A stretch of DNA of 7,159 bases from DATKYV01 sp035528275 (lineage in GTDB: Bacteria > Acidobacteriota > Terriglobia > UBA7540): assembly GCA_035528275.1 (NCBI GenBank), contig DATKYV010000177.1, positions 1 through 7,159 of the forward strand, read 5' to 3'. This document shows, piece by piece, positions 1 through 6,047 of the stretch. The position numbers and the translations under genes are program-made. Position 1 is the first letter of the stretch. Each line of letters starts with the position of its first letter. Below the pieces are notes generated by a model. That model searched no databases. It was not told the DNA's origin and saw only the letters and a list, made by a program, of their open reading frames with translations.

Positions 1-583
1 TCCGGCGGAGATAGGTGGGATGCGCAATCTCGTACCACAGGTAAACAGGACCCGACCTGTGCCTCAGGAACATCAGATTCCATTTTTCCGGGGCGGTGAG
101 TGCTTCGAGCGTGGCGAGATCACCACTCGCCGCATAGATGACCAGGACATCGTGGTCTCCCTGGCTTGCCGCGGCCGCCTGTTCCGGCGTTTTGGTGGTC
201 ACGAGAGGCAGAATCTCAAGCGGGAAATCAGCCGTGGACTTCACCTCTTCGAGTTCGCGGCCGATCCTCCTCTTCTCTTGTTCCGCGTCGTCTTCGGTAA
301 GCAGCCCTCCCCAGGGACGCCAGCTCGTGGCCTGCTTCCTCTCATGGATTTCGTACACAAGGACCGGCTGCACTTTCAGCGGGAGACTCGCGGGTCGGGG
401 TCGTCCCGCTCCCCGGCCCCGGGGAGCGCCGGTCATTGGCCGCGCCGGCAACGCCAGGCCGGTCGCGCTGACGGCGCCCACGTCGGCGAGAAACTCACGC
501 CGCGTCATCCCGCCCTGGCGGCTGCAAAACCGCGAGGAACCGCAGCAAGGGTGACTCGAACTGCCTGCTGGTTTTCTTTCCAT
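1..583 (-). CDS. Tat-exported protein of unknown function (3' end outside window)
   Basis: The frame is open from an ATG at 583 to the window edge: 194 codons with no stop, so the C-terminus is missing. The start is supported by GGAGG five bases upstream. An inner ATG at 508 (residue 26) starts directly before the twin-arginine motif but has a weaker ribosome site. Residues 27-48 form a Tat-type signal: MTRREFL, then a modest hydrophobic stretch (ADVGAVSATGLALPA). The first 25 residues are odd, with three cysteines (13, 14, 20). After a Pro/Arg/Gly-rich linker (about 50-68) comes a folded alpha/beta region with VLVYEIHER, a TSWRPWGG motif (86-93), an acidic helix and DVLVIYAASG (145-154). Loose resemblance to sugar-isomerase-like N-terminal domains is only an impression. 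It lies 78 bp downstream of the oxidoreductase beta gene on the same strand, so co-transcription is possible. Existence of the gene is fairly sure; its function is unknown. Confidence 0.75.
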   Translation of the reverse strand, partial: MERKPAGSSSHPCCGSSRFCSRQGGMTRREFLADVGAVSATGLALPARPMTGAPRGRGAGRPRPASLPLKVQPVLVYEIHERKQATSWRPWGGLLTEDDAEQEKRRIGRELEEVKSTADFPLEILPLVTTKTPEQAAAASQGDHDVLVIYAASGDLATLEALTAPEKWNLMFLRHRSGPVYLWYEIAHPTYLRR

Positions 584-622
584 GGCAACCTCCGACAAGC
601 GATAGAGTCAAGGGAGACGACG

Positions 623-637
623 CCAGCCCAAGGCTGG
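623..637 (-). other. Hairpin in the korB / Tat-gene gap
   Basis: CCAGCC and GGCTGG form a perfect 6-bp stem around a 3-base loop in the 78-bp gap after the beta-subunit stop codon. The stem can be lengthened past one bulged G. No T-run follows on the minus strand, so it is a weak terminator candidate. It could equally be a processing or stability element that changes expression of the downstream Tat gene relative to the oxidoreductase. Role is inferred only. Confidence 0.3.
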
Positions 638-661
638 GCGCTCAGGACCTGTCACAGGGCC

Positions 662-2005
662 CTACCCGTCCAAGCCTTGCGCAAGCTGTTGGCCGATTCG
701 AACCGCTTCCTCAAGATCCTTGCGGCGCTCACCCGGCTGCGAAGCCAGCGCCGCCTCCCACGCGGCGGCCGGCAAGACCGGCGACTTCGCGAGCCACGCG
801 GAAAGACCGGCGAGAGCGGCACGCTGCGGCGAAGCGGCCTTTCGCAAGGCGAGCCGAAGCAGGCGACCCGGGGTGGGCGGCATCTCGGGTTCCGCATCCA
901 CAATGAGCAACGTCTGCGGACGGCAGCGGTCCAGCATTCCGTTGGCGCGAAGTTCCTTCAGGCCGTCGGCACTGACGATGATCACCACGTCGGGATTCTC
1001 CATGCCCGTGTATTCGATCGCCTGGGGACTCAGGCAGATCTCCGCCAGGGAGAACCCCGTGCCTTGGGTCACGGGATTGTCGTTCTTCTGCGTCGTGAAG
1101 AGTCCCGCGGCCAGCGCCGCCCGGCAGAAAAGCGCTGCGGCGGACTGCACTCGCTCTCCCGCGCTGCCTGCCACCACCAGGCGTAATTCCTGAGTGAGCG
1201 TCGCACCGGGGACGAAATTTTCCGCGGGGCGCGGCTGGAGCTTCGCGGAAGGCTTTTGCGGTTTGCTCCGGTAGAGTTCCCGAAGCGACGGCCGTCCAGC
1301 TTCTGCTTCCAGACGTCCCATCTGGTAGCCCTGGCTCGCCGCAATTTCTCGCAGCGTACTTCCCGTAAGCTGATTCCAGCGCGTGCCGTAGGCGGTGCAG
1401 AGCTCCAGGATTTCGACGAGCGCGAAGCCGGGATGGGCGATGGCGTCGGCAACCACCGCGTCGAGCGATGAGTCAGTGGCGAATTGCCGGGCGAGGAAGC
1501 CGGCGTGCGCGGCGCGCAACAGGGCGGGGAGGTCGAGGGGTGGCGTCCAGTTGCCCTCACGCGTCGTGGCGGTCACGAATTCGAGAGGCGTCAGCGCCGA
1601 GTGCTGGCCGCCCGTCATGCCGAACAGGAAATTGTTGTGGAGGAGGACAGTGATATCCACATTCAACTGCGCGGCGTGCACCAGGTGTAGCAGGCCGATC
1701 ATCGCCCCGCCATCACCGATCATGACCACGGGCTTCAGACCCCGCGGCTCGAGGACCAGCTCCGCCAGCGCCATACCAGTGGCAAACGCCGTCGAGCGAC
1801 CGTGCGTGGTGTGGACCGTGTGCAAATAGGGGAAGAGTGAATCGGCCAGTCCCACGCAACCGATGTCGGTGGTGAGCGCCACGGAACGCGGTTGCAGTTT
1901 CAGCCGTTCGAGCGCCCGGCTAAGCTGCCGCACCACCGAGGCGTGACCACACCCGCGACAGTAAGGCAGCTTCGCTTCCGGAGACAGGTACACGTTCTCC
2001 GCCAT
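662..2005 (-). CDS. korB: 2-oxoacid:ferredoxin oxidoreductase, beta subunit with fused gamma-like domain
   Basis: Catalytic beta subunit that binds thiamine pyrophosphate (TPP) and, with the alpha subunit, oxidatively decarboxylates a 2-oxoacid to acyl-CoA, passing electrons to ferredoxin in the cytoplasm. Length is 447 residues from the ATG at 2005. That start overlaps the alpha stop (TGATG) and has GGAGG four bases upstream; the GTG at 2008 is too close to that site. Residues 1-about 240 are the TPP domain. CRGCGH gives Cys16 and Cys19; with Cys50 (DIGC) and Cys203 (LELC) all four expected 4Fe-4S ligands are present. HGRSTAFATG (69-78) is typical, and GDGG (97-100) to Asn124-Asn125 is the TPP/Mg motif. 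Residues about 272-447 resemble the gamma subunit: ELRLVVAGSAGERVQSAA, then NPVTQGTG and NPDVVIIVSADG. The glycine-rich GGQG loop is altered to GSAGERV. Substrate (2-oxoglutarate, pyruvate or branched-chain) cannot be read from the sequence, so the symbol is by analogy. Confidence 0.88.
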   Translation of the reverse strand: MAENVYLSPEAKLPYCRGCGHASVVRQLSRALERLKLQPRSVALTTDIGCVGLADSLFPYLHTVHTTHGRSTAFATGMALAELVLEPRGLKPVVMIGDGGAMIGLLHLVHAAQLNVDITVLLHNNFLFGMTGGQHSALTPLEFVTATTREGNWTPPLDLPALLRAAHAGFLARQFATDSSLDAVVADAIAHPGFALVEILELCTAYGTRWNQLTGSTLREIAASQGYQMGRLEAEAGRPSLRELYRSKPQKPSAKLQPRPAENFVPGATLTQELRLVVAGSAGERVQSAAALFCRAALAAGLFTTQKNDNPVTQGTGFSLAEICLSPQAIEYTGMENPDVVIIVSADGLKELRANGMLDRCRPQTLLIVDAEPEMPPTPGRLLRLALRKAASPQRAALAGLSAWLAKSPVLPAAAWEAALASQPGERRKDLEEAVRIGQQLAQGLDG

Positions 2006-3132
2006 CACGCCTCCGCCGCGCGCACGGCGCCGGCAATTTCGCCGGGCGTAATCAGACTGCCGATCTTGTTGATGCCTACGACCCCCCGGCCTGCGAGGTG
2101 AGGCGCCAGCACGGCGCGGTACTGACCGTTCAAGTTTTCTTCCGCGACAAACACCGTCGGCACTCCATCGAGCGATTCAGCCAGGGCACGGCGCGGCACG
2201 GGGAACAAGGTCTGCAACTGCAAGAACGAAACACGAGTCCCTTCGCGCCGCAGCGCCGCCACCGCCTGTCGCGCGGCACGCGATGTGATGCCGTAGCTGA
2301 TCACAAGACTGCGAGCGCCCGGGTCGAGATCGGCGCGCGCCAGCGCCATCTCTTCGGCGTGCGCCTGGATTTTCTGCTCCAGATGCCGCAGCACGTCGAG
2401 CACTTCGGGAGCGTTCTTGCGCAGCCGGCCTTGCTGGTCGTGCGCGGAACCGGTGACGGTGACTTTGGTTTCCTCACCCACGGCGGCAAACACCGGCACT
2501 TGCTCCGGCTCCGTGAACCCGTACGCCGCGAAGGGTCCGTTGCCTTCAAAAGTCTGCCGCTCGACGACGGCCGGCGTGACCAGTCTGTCGTCGTCCACAA
2601 CTTCCGTGGTCATTCCAACCTCTTTGTCGGAAAGCAGCACCACCGGCGTGCGCAATCGCTCCGCCCAGTTGAAGGCATGCACGGTCAAGTCATAACATTC
2701 GGCGGCGGTACTGGGAGAGAAAACCGGAATGGTGTAGCCGCCCGAGGTGGCAAACTCTGCGAGCCACACGTCGCCTTGCGCGCCCTGTGTCGCGCCGCCG
2801 GTGCTGGGACCCAAGCGCTGGACGAGCGCAATCACCACGGGCGTCTCCGTCATCAGCGCGTACTGGAGAGTCTCGATCATCAACGCCCAGCCCGGACCGG
2901 AGGTCGCGGTCATGGCCTTGAGACCGCGCAGGCTGGCGCCCACGCAGTAACAGAGCGAGGAGATTTCGTCCGGAGCCGAAAGCGCCAGGCCGCCGCGCCC
3001 CGGCAGCTCGCGCATCATCACTTCGTAGATTTCCGAGGCAGGCGTGATGGGGTAGCCGGCGAAGAATCGGCAACCGGCCGCCAACGCACCCTCCGCCACC
3101 ATCCGGTTACCCGAACAGAGCCGTCTGGCCAT
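2005..3132 (-). CDS. korA: 2-oxoacid:ferredoxin oxidoreductase, alpha subunit
   Basis: Alpha subunit of the TPP- and ferredoxin-dependent 2-oxoacid oxidoreductase, partner of the gene that follows. Length is 375 residues from the ATG at 3132, in line with KorA-type subunits. The frame stays open upstream to 3441, but that stretch is low-complexity, lacks family sequence and runs into the divergent promoter, so I reject it. SGNRMVAEGALAAG (7-20) and GYPITPASEIYE (26-37) are the family N-terminal signature, with Glu56 in the DEISS stretch. GPSTGGATQGAQGD (108-121) corresponds to the KorA substrate/CoA-region loop. GSAHDQQGR (228-236) matches the insert seen in KorA. Residues 270-375 form the C-terminal transketolase-like domain (LVISYGITSRAARQAV, FVAEENLNGQ). 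The ribosome site is poor (AGG about ten bases upstream). No ferredoxin-like delta subunit is encoded next to it, so electrons probably leave via the beta-subunit cluster to a separate ferredoxin. Confidence 0.9.
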   Translation of the reverse strand: MARRLCSGNRMVAEGALAAGCRFFAGYPITPASEIYEVMMRELPGRGGLALSAPDEISSLCYCVGASLRGLKAMTATSGPGWALMIETLQYALMTETPVVIALVQRLGPSTGGATQGAQGDVWLAEFATSGGYTIPVFSPSTAAECYDLTVHAFNWAERLRTPVVLLSDKEVGMTTEVVDDDRLVTPAVVERQTFEGNGPFAAYGFTEPEQVPVFAAVGEETKVTVTGSAHDQQGRLRKNAPEVLDVLRHLEQKIQAHAEEMALARADLDPGARSLVISYGITSRAARQAVAALRREGTRVSFLQLQTLFPVPRRALAESLDGVPTVFVAEENLNGQYRAVLAPHLAGRGVVGINKIGSLITPGEIAGAVRAAEA

Positions 3133-3320
3133 GGGAGACAACCTGACATCTTCGCTGCAACAGACGGGCCAGCAGGCAAGGTCGGATTCCTTCCGTAACC
3201 CGTTGATACAAAATGGATTGCCCCCCTCTGGTGGACGGCGCACCCATGCCCCCGGCGGCGCCTGCGGGTTTTTGCGCTTGCTGACCGTGTTTTTGGTGTC
3301 GGTTCGCTCATGACCGTCAC

Positions 3321-3344
3321 CCGAATGCGTTGAAGGGCATTCGG
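3321..3344. promoter_or_regulatory. Palindromic operator candidate over the -35 box
   Basis: CCGAATGC (3321-3328) and GCATTCGG (3337-3344) are a perfect 8-bp inverted repeat with an 8-base centre, a 16-base arm-to-arm pitch typical of sites for dimeric helix-turn-helix regulators. A further CAC/GTG pair flanks it after one unpaired base. The centre contains the -35 hexamer of the URO-D-like gene's promoter, so a bound dimer would block RNA polymerase. A role as a transcription terminator is unlikely because no T-run follows. The regulator is not in the window. Confidence 0.5.
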
Positions 3345-3358
3345 TGTGCTGGTAGAAT
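3330..3358 (+). promoter_or_regulatory. Sigma-70-type promoter of the URO-D-like gene
   Basis: TTGAAG (3330-3335) and TAGAAT (3353-3358) are separated by an optimal 17 bases. Four of six and five of six positions agree with the TTGACA/TATAAT consensus. Transcription would start near 3365, giving a leader of about 39 bases before the ATG at 3404. This is the best promoter match in the window. Confidence 0.6.
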
Positions 3359-3378
3359 CCAAGCCTCGGACCCGCAGG

Positions 3379-3398
3379 TCCTCCCCCTCGCAGGAGGA
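3379..3398 (+). promoter_or_regulatory. Ribosome site with complementary upstream anti-SD
   Basis: AGGAGG (3392-3397) lies six bases before the ATG at 3404 and is a near-perfect Shine-Dalgarno sequence that fixes this start. TCCTCC (3379-3384) is fully complementary to GGAGGA (3393-3398), with an 8-base pyrimidine-rich loop. A 6-bp hairpin would therefore bury the ribosome site in the short leader. Such masking could set translation level or respond to a factor; alternatively it is a by-product of purine/pyrimidine-rich composition. Confidence 0.45.
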
Positions 3399-3403
3399 GC
3401 GCC

Positions 3404-4690
3404 ATGACCACTTCACGCGAGCGCGTCGCTCGCGCCCTCAATCACCAGCAGCCGGACCGCCTGCCGCTCGACCTGGGCGGCTGCGCCACAACCGGCATGC
3501 AAGTCAGCTCGGTCTACTTGCTGCGCCAGGCGCTGGGCCTCGACCCGCCCGGAACGCCGGTCAAGGTGACCGAGCCCTACCAGATGCTGGGGGAAATCAA
3601 GCCGGACCTCATGGAAGCCTTGGGAGTGGACGTGGTGCCGCTGGGCAAGGCGCGGACGATGTTCGGCTTCCCGAATGAAGGCTGGAAGCCGTGGTCGCTC
3701 GCTGACGGCACGCCGGTCTTGGTGCCTGAGGCGTTCAACACCGATCCCGAGCCCGACGGCTCGATCCTGATGTACCCGGAGGGCGACCGCTCCGTCCCGC
3801 CCAGCGCTCGCATGCCCAAGGACGGCTTCTATTTCGATTCCATCACCCGCCAGCCGCCGATTGACGAATCGAAACTCGATCCCGAGGATAACCTGGAGGA
3901 ATTCGCACCCGTCTCCGATGAGGACTTGGCTTACTTCAAATCCGAAGCGGCGCGGCTCCACACGGAAACCGATAAGGCGATTCTCGCCAACTTCGGCGGT
4001 ACGGCTTTCGGCGACATCGCGCTGGTGCCGGCGCCCTGGCTGAAGCATCCCAAGGGTATTCGCGACGTCGAGGAATGGTACGTCAGCACCGTCTCGCGGC
4101 CGGATTACGTCTACAAAGTTTTCGAGCGGCAGTGCGAGATCTCTCTGGGCAACCTGGAGAAGATCTACGGCGTGGTGGGCGACCGCGTCACCGCGGTCTT
4201 CGTCACCGGCACCGACTTCGGAACGCAAAAAGGGCCGTTCATCTCGCCTCACACTTACCGGAAACTCTTCAAGCCCTTCCACCTGGAGGTCAACAACTGG
4301 ATCCACCGGAACACCAAGTGGAAATCGTTCATTCACTCCTGCGGATCGGTTTGGGCCCTGCTTCCGGATTTCGTGGACGCCGGGTTCGACATCCTCAATC
4401 CCGTGCAGTGCTCGGCGGCGGATATGGAACCGGCGCGGCTGAAAGAGCGCTTCGGCGACCGCCTCACTTTCTGGGGCGGTGGCGTGGATACGCAGCGCAC
4501 GCTGCCCTTCGGGACTCCTGAGGAGGTTCGGGCGGAAGTCAGGGAGCGGATTCGAACCTTCGGCGCGGGTGGCGGCTTCGTCTTCAACACCACCCACAAT
4601 GTGCAGGCGCGCATACCCAAGGAAAACCTGCTGGCGCTCTACGAGGCCGTGCGCGAGTACGGGCAATATGCTTCCGCGCCCGCCGCCTAG
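3404..4690 (+). CDS. Uroporphyrinogen decarboxylase (URO-D) superfamily protein, MtaA/CmuA-like
   Basis: A complete 428-residue URO-D-fold protein, longer than true HemE (about 350) because of an insert around residues 85-190. The start is set by AGGAGG six bases upstream. MTTSRERVARALNHQQPDRLP is the typical opening of non-HemE family members. IHSCGS (310-315) offers His311 and Cys313, the first two zinc ligands of methylcobamide:CoM methyltransferases such as MtaA. The third Cys, expected in the GGGVDTQRTLPFGTPEEV segment (358-375), is replaced by Asp362, and Cys336 is the only other nearby Cys. The end (THNVQARIPKENLLALYEAV, 397-416) matches the family's C-terminal signature. Members often demethylate or transfer methyl groups via a corrinoid protein, but no corrinoid partner is encoded here, and the HemE reaction is unlikely. 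The substrate is unknown. It is divergent from the oxidoreductase genes and ends before a compound inverted repeat. An antisense frame over most of the gene is a composition shadow. Confidence 0.88.
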   Translation: MTTSRERVARALNHQQPDRLPLDLGGCATTGMQVSSVYLLRQALGLDPPGTPVKVTEPYQMLGEIKPDLMEALGVDVVPLGKARTMFGFPNEGWKPWSLADGTPVLVPEAFNTDPEPDGSILMYPEGDRSVPPSARMPKDGFYFDSITRQPPIDESKLDPEDNLEEFAPVSDEDLAYFKSEAARLHTETDKAILANFGGTAFGDIALVPAPWLKHPKGIRDVEEWYVSTVSRPDYVYKVFERQCEISLGNLEKIYGVVGDRVTAVFVTGTDFGTQKGPFISPHTYRKLFKPFHLEVNNWIHRNTKWKSFIHSCGSVWALLPDFVDAGFDILNPVQCSAADMEPARLKERFGDRLTFWGGGVDTQRTLPFGTPEEVRAEVRERIRTFGAGGGFVFNTTHNVQARIPKENLLALYEAVREYGQYASAPAA

Positions 4691-4730
4691 TTCCCGCGCG
4701 CACCCTGTGACCAACACACCTGCGTTTCCC

Positions 4731-4802
4731 CCTCACCCGCCCGCCAACTGGCGGGCACCCTCTCCCCCTGACAAGGGGAGAGGGTGGGGGTGCGGAGGTG
4801 AG
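4731..4802. repeat. Compound inverted-repeat element between convergent genes
   Basis: Three nested or adjacent palindromes fill this gap. GCCCGCC/GGCGGGC (4739-4745 and 4750-4756) is a perfect 7-bp stem with a 4-base loop. ACCCTCTCCCC/GGGGAGAGGGT (4757-4767 and 4775-4785) is a perfect 11-bp stem with a 7-base loop. CTCACC (4732-4737) pairs with GGTGAG (4797-4802) and encloses both. It follows the URO-D-like stop by about 40 bp and lies about 70 bp past the 3' end of the convergent gene. The layout suits a dispersed REP-like repeat that also works as a bidirectional transcription stop. No T-run follows either long stem, so intrinsic termination would be imperfect. Confidence 0.65.
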
Positions 4803-4873
4803 CGCCTTGTGGTGCAGGGTCGGACCCCCGCTCATCGCTCTTCCCTTACCACAGGAAGTAATGCATCCAGGTG

Positions 4874-5329
4874 TTAGCGAGTTTCCAGAACCACTTCGTA
4901 GCGGGCGTTGCAGTTTACGGCGGGATAGTGCTCGATGCTCTTCACTCGATCCCCGTAGCTGATGACGAATCCCAGGGGATGCTTTCTCACCTTGCTGGGA
5001 AGCCCCGCGACGCGCGCCTTGCCGTCGCTGTTGGTCCCCACTTCCAGGTCCATCTTTCTCAAGCCGAGAAAACCGTAATGAACGGTCACGCTGACCTTGG
5101 CGTTGTAGAGCGGCTTGCCCGCGCCGTCGGTGACCGCAAAATCCGCCGTACAGGGTCCGAGGTCGGCGTCGACTGAGGGGACCTCCACCGGCGCGGTTCG
5201 CCCCAAACCCGGCCCCCAGAAGAGCGGTCCTGAAATGAGAATACCGATGATTATCGGCCGGCGATGGTAGCGGAAGAACGCGCCACGCAGTCTCCGCGCC
5301 CACACTCTGCCGCTCATTCCGTTGTCCAT
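4874..5329 (-). CDS. Small secreted or membrane-anchored protein with a carboxypeptidase-regulatory-like beta domain
   Basis: The protein has 151 residues from the ATG at 5329, preceded by GGAAGG four bases upstream; an inner ATG at 5317 has a poorer site. The N-terminus is strongly basic (Arg/His up to residue 24), then PIIIGILISGPLFWGPG (25-41) forms a hydrophobic signal peptide or signal anchor. The mature part (about 50-151) reads as a small beta-sandwich: DFAVTDGAGKPLYNAKVSV, a VHYGFLGLRKMDLEVGTNSDGKARVAGLP stretch (83-111, split here by turns), and VISYGDRVKSIEHYPAV. The VTDGAGKPLYNAKV and TNSDGKARVAGLP phrases are typical of carboxypeptidase-regulatory/Ig-like domains that decorate exported proteins. 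Cys60 and Cys140 could form a disulfide outside the membrane. Family assignment is by pattern; the function is unknown. It is downstream of msrA on the same strand but separated by 244 bp and a terminator-like hairpin, so it probably has its own promoter. Confidence 0.75.
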   Translation of the reverse strand: MDNGMSGRVWARRLRGAFFRYHRRPIIIGILISGPLFWGPGLGRTAPVEVPSVDADLGPCTADFAVTDGAGKPLYNAKVSVTVHYGFLGLRKMDLEVGTNSDGKARVAGLPSKVRKHPLGFVISYGDRVKSIEHYPAVNCNARYEVVLETR

Positions 5330-5573
5330 GTCACCTTCCGTTTCCGGGAGCGGATTTCACGGCCCCCAACGCTCAATCTTGTCTCCGAAAGTCACACCCG
5401 TACGATGAGGTTGTCGCGCCGTCGGTGAAGTCCACTGTTTGTTAGACGTTGTCCGGGGAAAGGAGGTTTGACACGGGAAAGCAGACAAAAAATCCGGCTT
5501 CGGCTGCGCGACCGGAGCTGCCCCGGGGGTTCCCCCCCTGAGAAAAGCCCCGCCCTATGGCAAGGTCGAGCAT
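5330..5573. other. Intergenic region between msrA and the small exported protein gene
   Basis: This 244-bp gap has the msrA terminator-like hairpin at its msrA-proximal side and a short G/C-run palindrome (CCCCGGGG at 5521-5528). The remainder should contain the minus-strand promoter of the exported-protein gene, but I found no convincing -35/-10 pair. No supported coding frame is visible. Confidence 0.4.
5487..5516 (-). terminator. Terminator-like hairpin downstream of msrA
   Basis: Read on the minus strand, TCCGG (5516-5512) pairs with CCGGA (5497-5493), plus one G-U pair, and is followed at once by six T (5492-5487). The stem is short and the loop is 12 bases, so it is a weak Rho-independent terminator, but its position about 60 bases after the msrA stop is as expected. 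Confidence 0.45.
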
Positions 5574-6047
5574 TTATCTGATGTGGCACTGTGCCAGGCC
5601 GCGCTTCTCGAGGTACTGTTGGTGGTATTCCTCGGCGCGCCAGAATTCCGTGGCGGGCGTAATTTCCGTAACAACCGGCCGCTTGTATACGCCCGAGCTC
5701 TCCAGTCTCTCTTTGGAAGCCCGGGCCGCAACTTCCTGTTCGGGGCTGTGAAAGAAGATCACCGAGCGGTACTGCGTGCCGACGTCCGGCCCCTGGCGGT
5801 TGAGCGTTGTGGGGTCATGATTTTCCCAGAAGACTTTGAGGAGAACATCGTAATCAACCTTCGCGGGGTCGTAAGCCACTTCCACCACTTCCGCGTGCCC
5901 TGTCCGGTCCGTGCAGACGTCCTTGTAAGTGGGATTCGCGAGGGTGCCACCCATGTAGCCGACGGTGGTTGAGACCACGCCGGCGATTTGCCGGAAGGTC
6001 GCTTCCACTCCCCAGAAACAACCCGCACCGAAGGTAGCCTTCTCCAT
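5574..6047 (-). CDS. msrA: Peptide methionine-S-sulfoxide reductase MsrA
   Basis: MsrA reduces the S-epimer of methionine sulfoxide in oxidised proteins or free Met, using thioredoxin in the cytoplasm. The protein has 157 residues from the ATG at 6047, which has GGGAG eight bases upstream; the frame extends to 6131 but without family sequence. MEKATFGAGCFWGVE puts the catalytic Cys at residue 10 in the invariant GCFWG motif. GYMGG, the GHAEVVEVAYDP segment and the HDPTTLNRQGPDVGTQYRS segment, each an MsrA hallmark, follow in order. Cys154 in the C-terminal AQCHIR is a probable resolving Cys, as in short two-Cys MsrA enzymes. No MsrB domain is fused. The gene is divergent from the phosphatase gene across a 200-bp gap and is followed by a terminator-like hairpin, so it is likely monocistronic. 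Confidence 0.96.
   Translation of the reverse strand: MEKATFGAGCFWGVEATFRQIAGVVSTTVGYMGGTLANPTYKDVCTDRTGHAEVVEVAYDPAKVDYDVLLKVFWENHDPTTLNRQGPDVGTQYRSVIFFHSPEQEVAARASKERLESSGVYKRPVVTEITPATEFWRAEEYHQQYLEKRGLAQCHIR

Larger units (their letters stand above)
3133..3403. promoter_or_regulatory. Divergent control region between korA and the URO-D-like gene
   Basis: This 271-bp gap separates divergent start codons. The right-hand third holds a clear plus-strand promoter, palindrome and ribosome site (listed separately). For the minus-strand korA direction I could not find a convincing -35/-10 pair; the AT-rich spot around 3203-3215 is the only loose candidate. A GC-rich 4-bp stem followed by TTTTT (3251-3273, plus strand) has no gene upstream to terminate and may be chance or a transcriptional insulator. 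No credible small gene is seen. Confidence 0.5.

Noticed and set aside
20..1186. Plus-strand open frame of 388 codons over the Tat gene and the beta-gamma gene
   Set aside because: It spans two genes supported on the other strand and the gap between them; its Arg/Pro/Gly-rich product has no motif.
2098..3198. Plus-strand open frame of 366 codons opposite the alpha subunit
   Set aside because: Shadow of a strongly supported KorA-type gene; Arg/His/Gln-rich product with no domain.
3251..3273. GC stem with TTTTT as an intrinsic terminator on the plus strand
   Set aside because: Only a 4-bp continuous stem and no plus-strand gene upstream; kept as a minor note in the control-region entry.
3133..3441. 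N-terminal extension of the alpha subunit reading frame
   Set aside because: The added residues are low-complexity, have no family sequence, cross the divergent promoter and overlap the start of the URO-D-like gene. The family signature starts right at the ATG at 3132.
3413..4717. Long minus-strand open frame (434 codons) opposite the URO-D-like gene
   Set aside because: A typical GC-rich antisense shadow: Arg/Glu/Val-rich composition, no recognisable motif, while the plus-strand frame has clear family motifs.
4691..4873. CRISPR-like repeats in the convergent gap
   Set aside because: The symmetry is from inverted repeats, not evenly spaced direct repeats with spacers.
5468..5473. Perfect TTGACA on the plus strand, preceded by AAAGGAGG
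   Set aside because: No -10-like sequence lies at 16-18 bases, no plus-strand gene follows, and no start codon suits the GGAGG.
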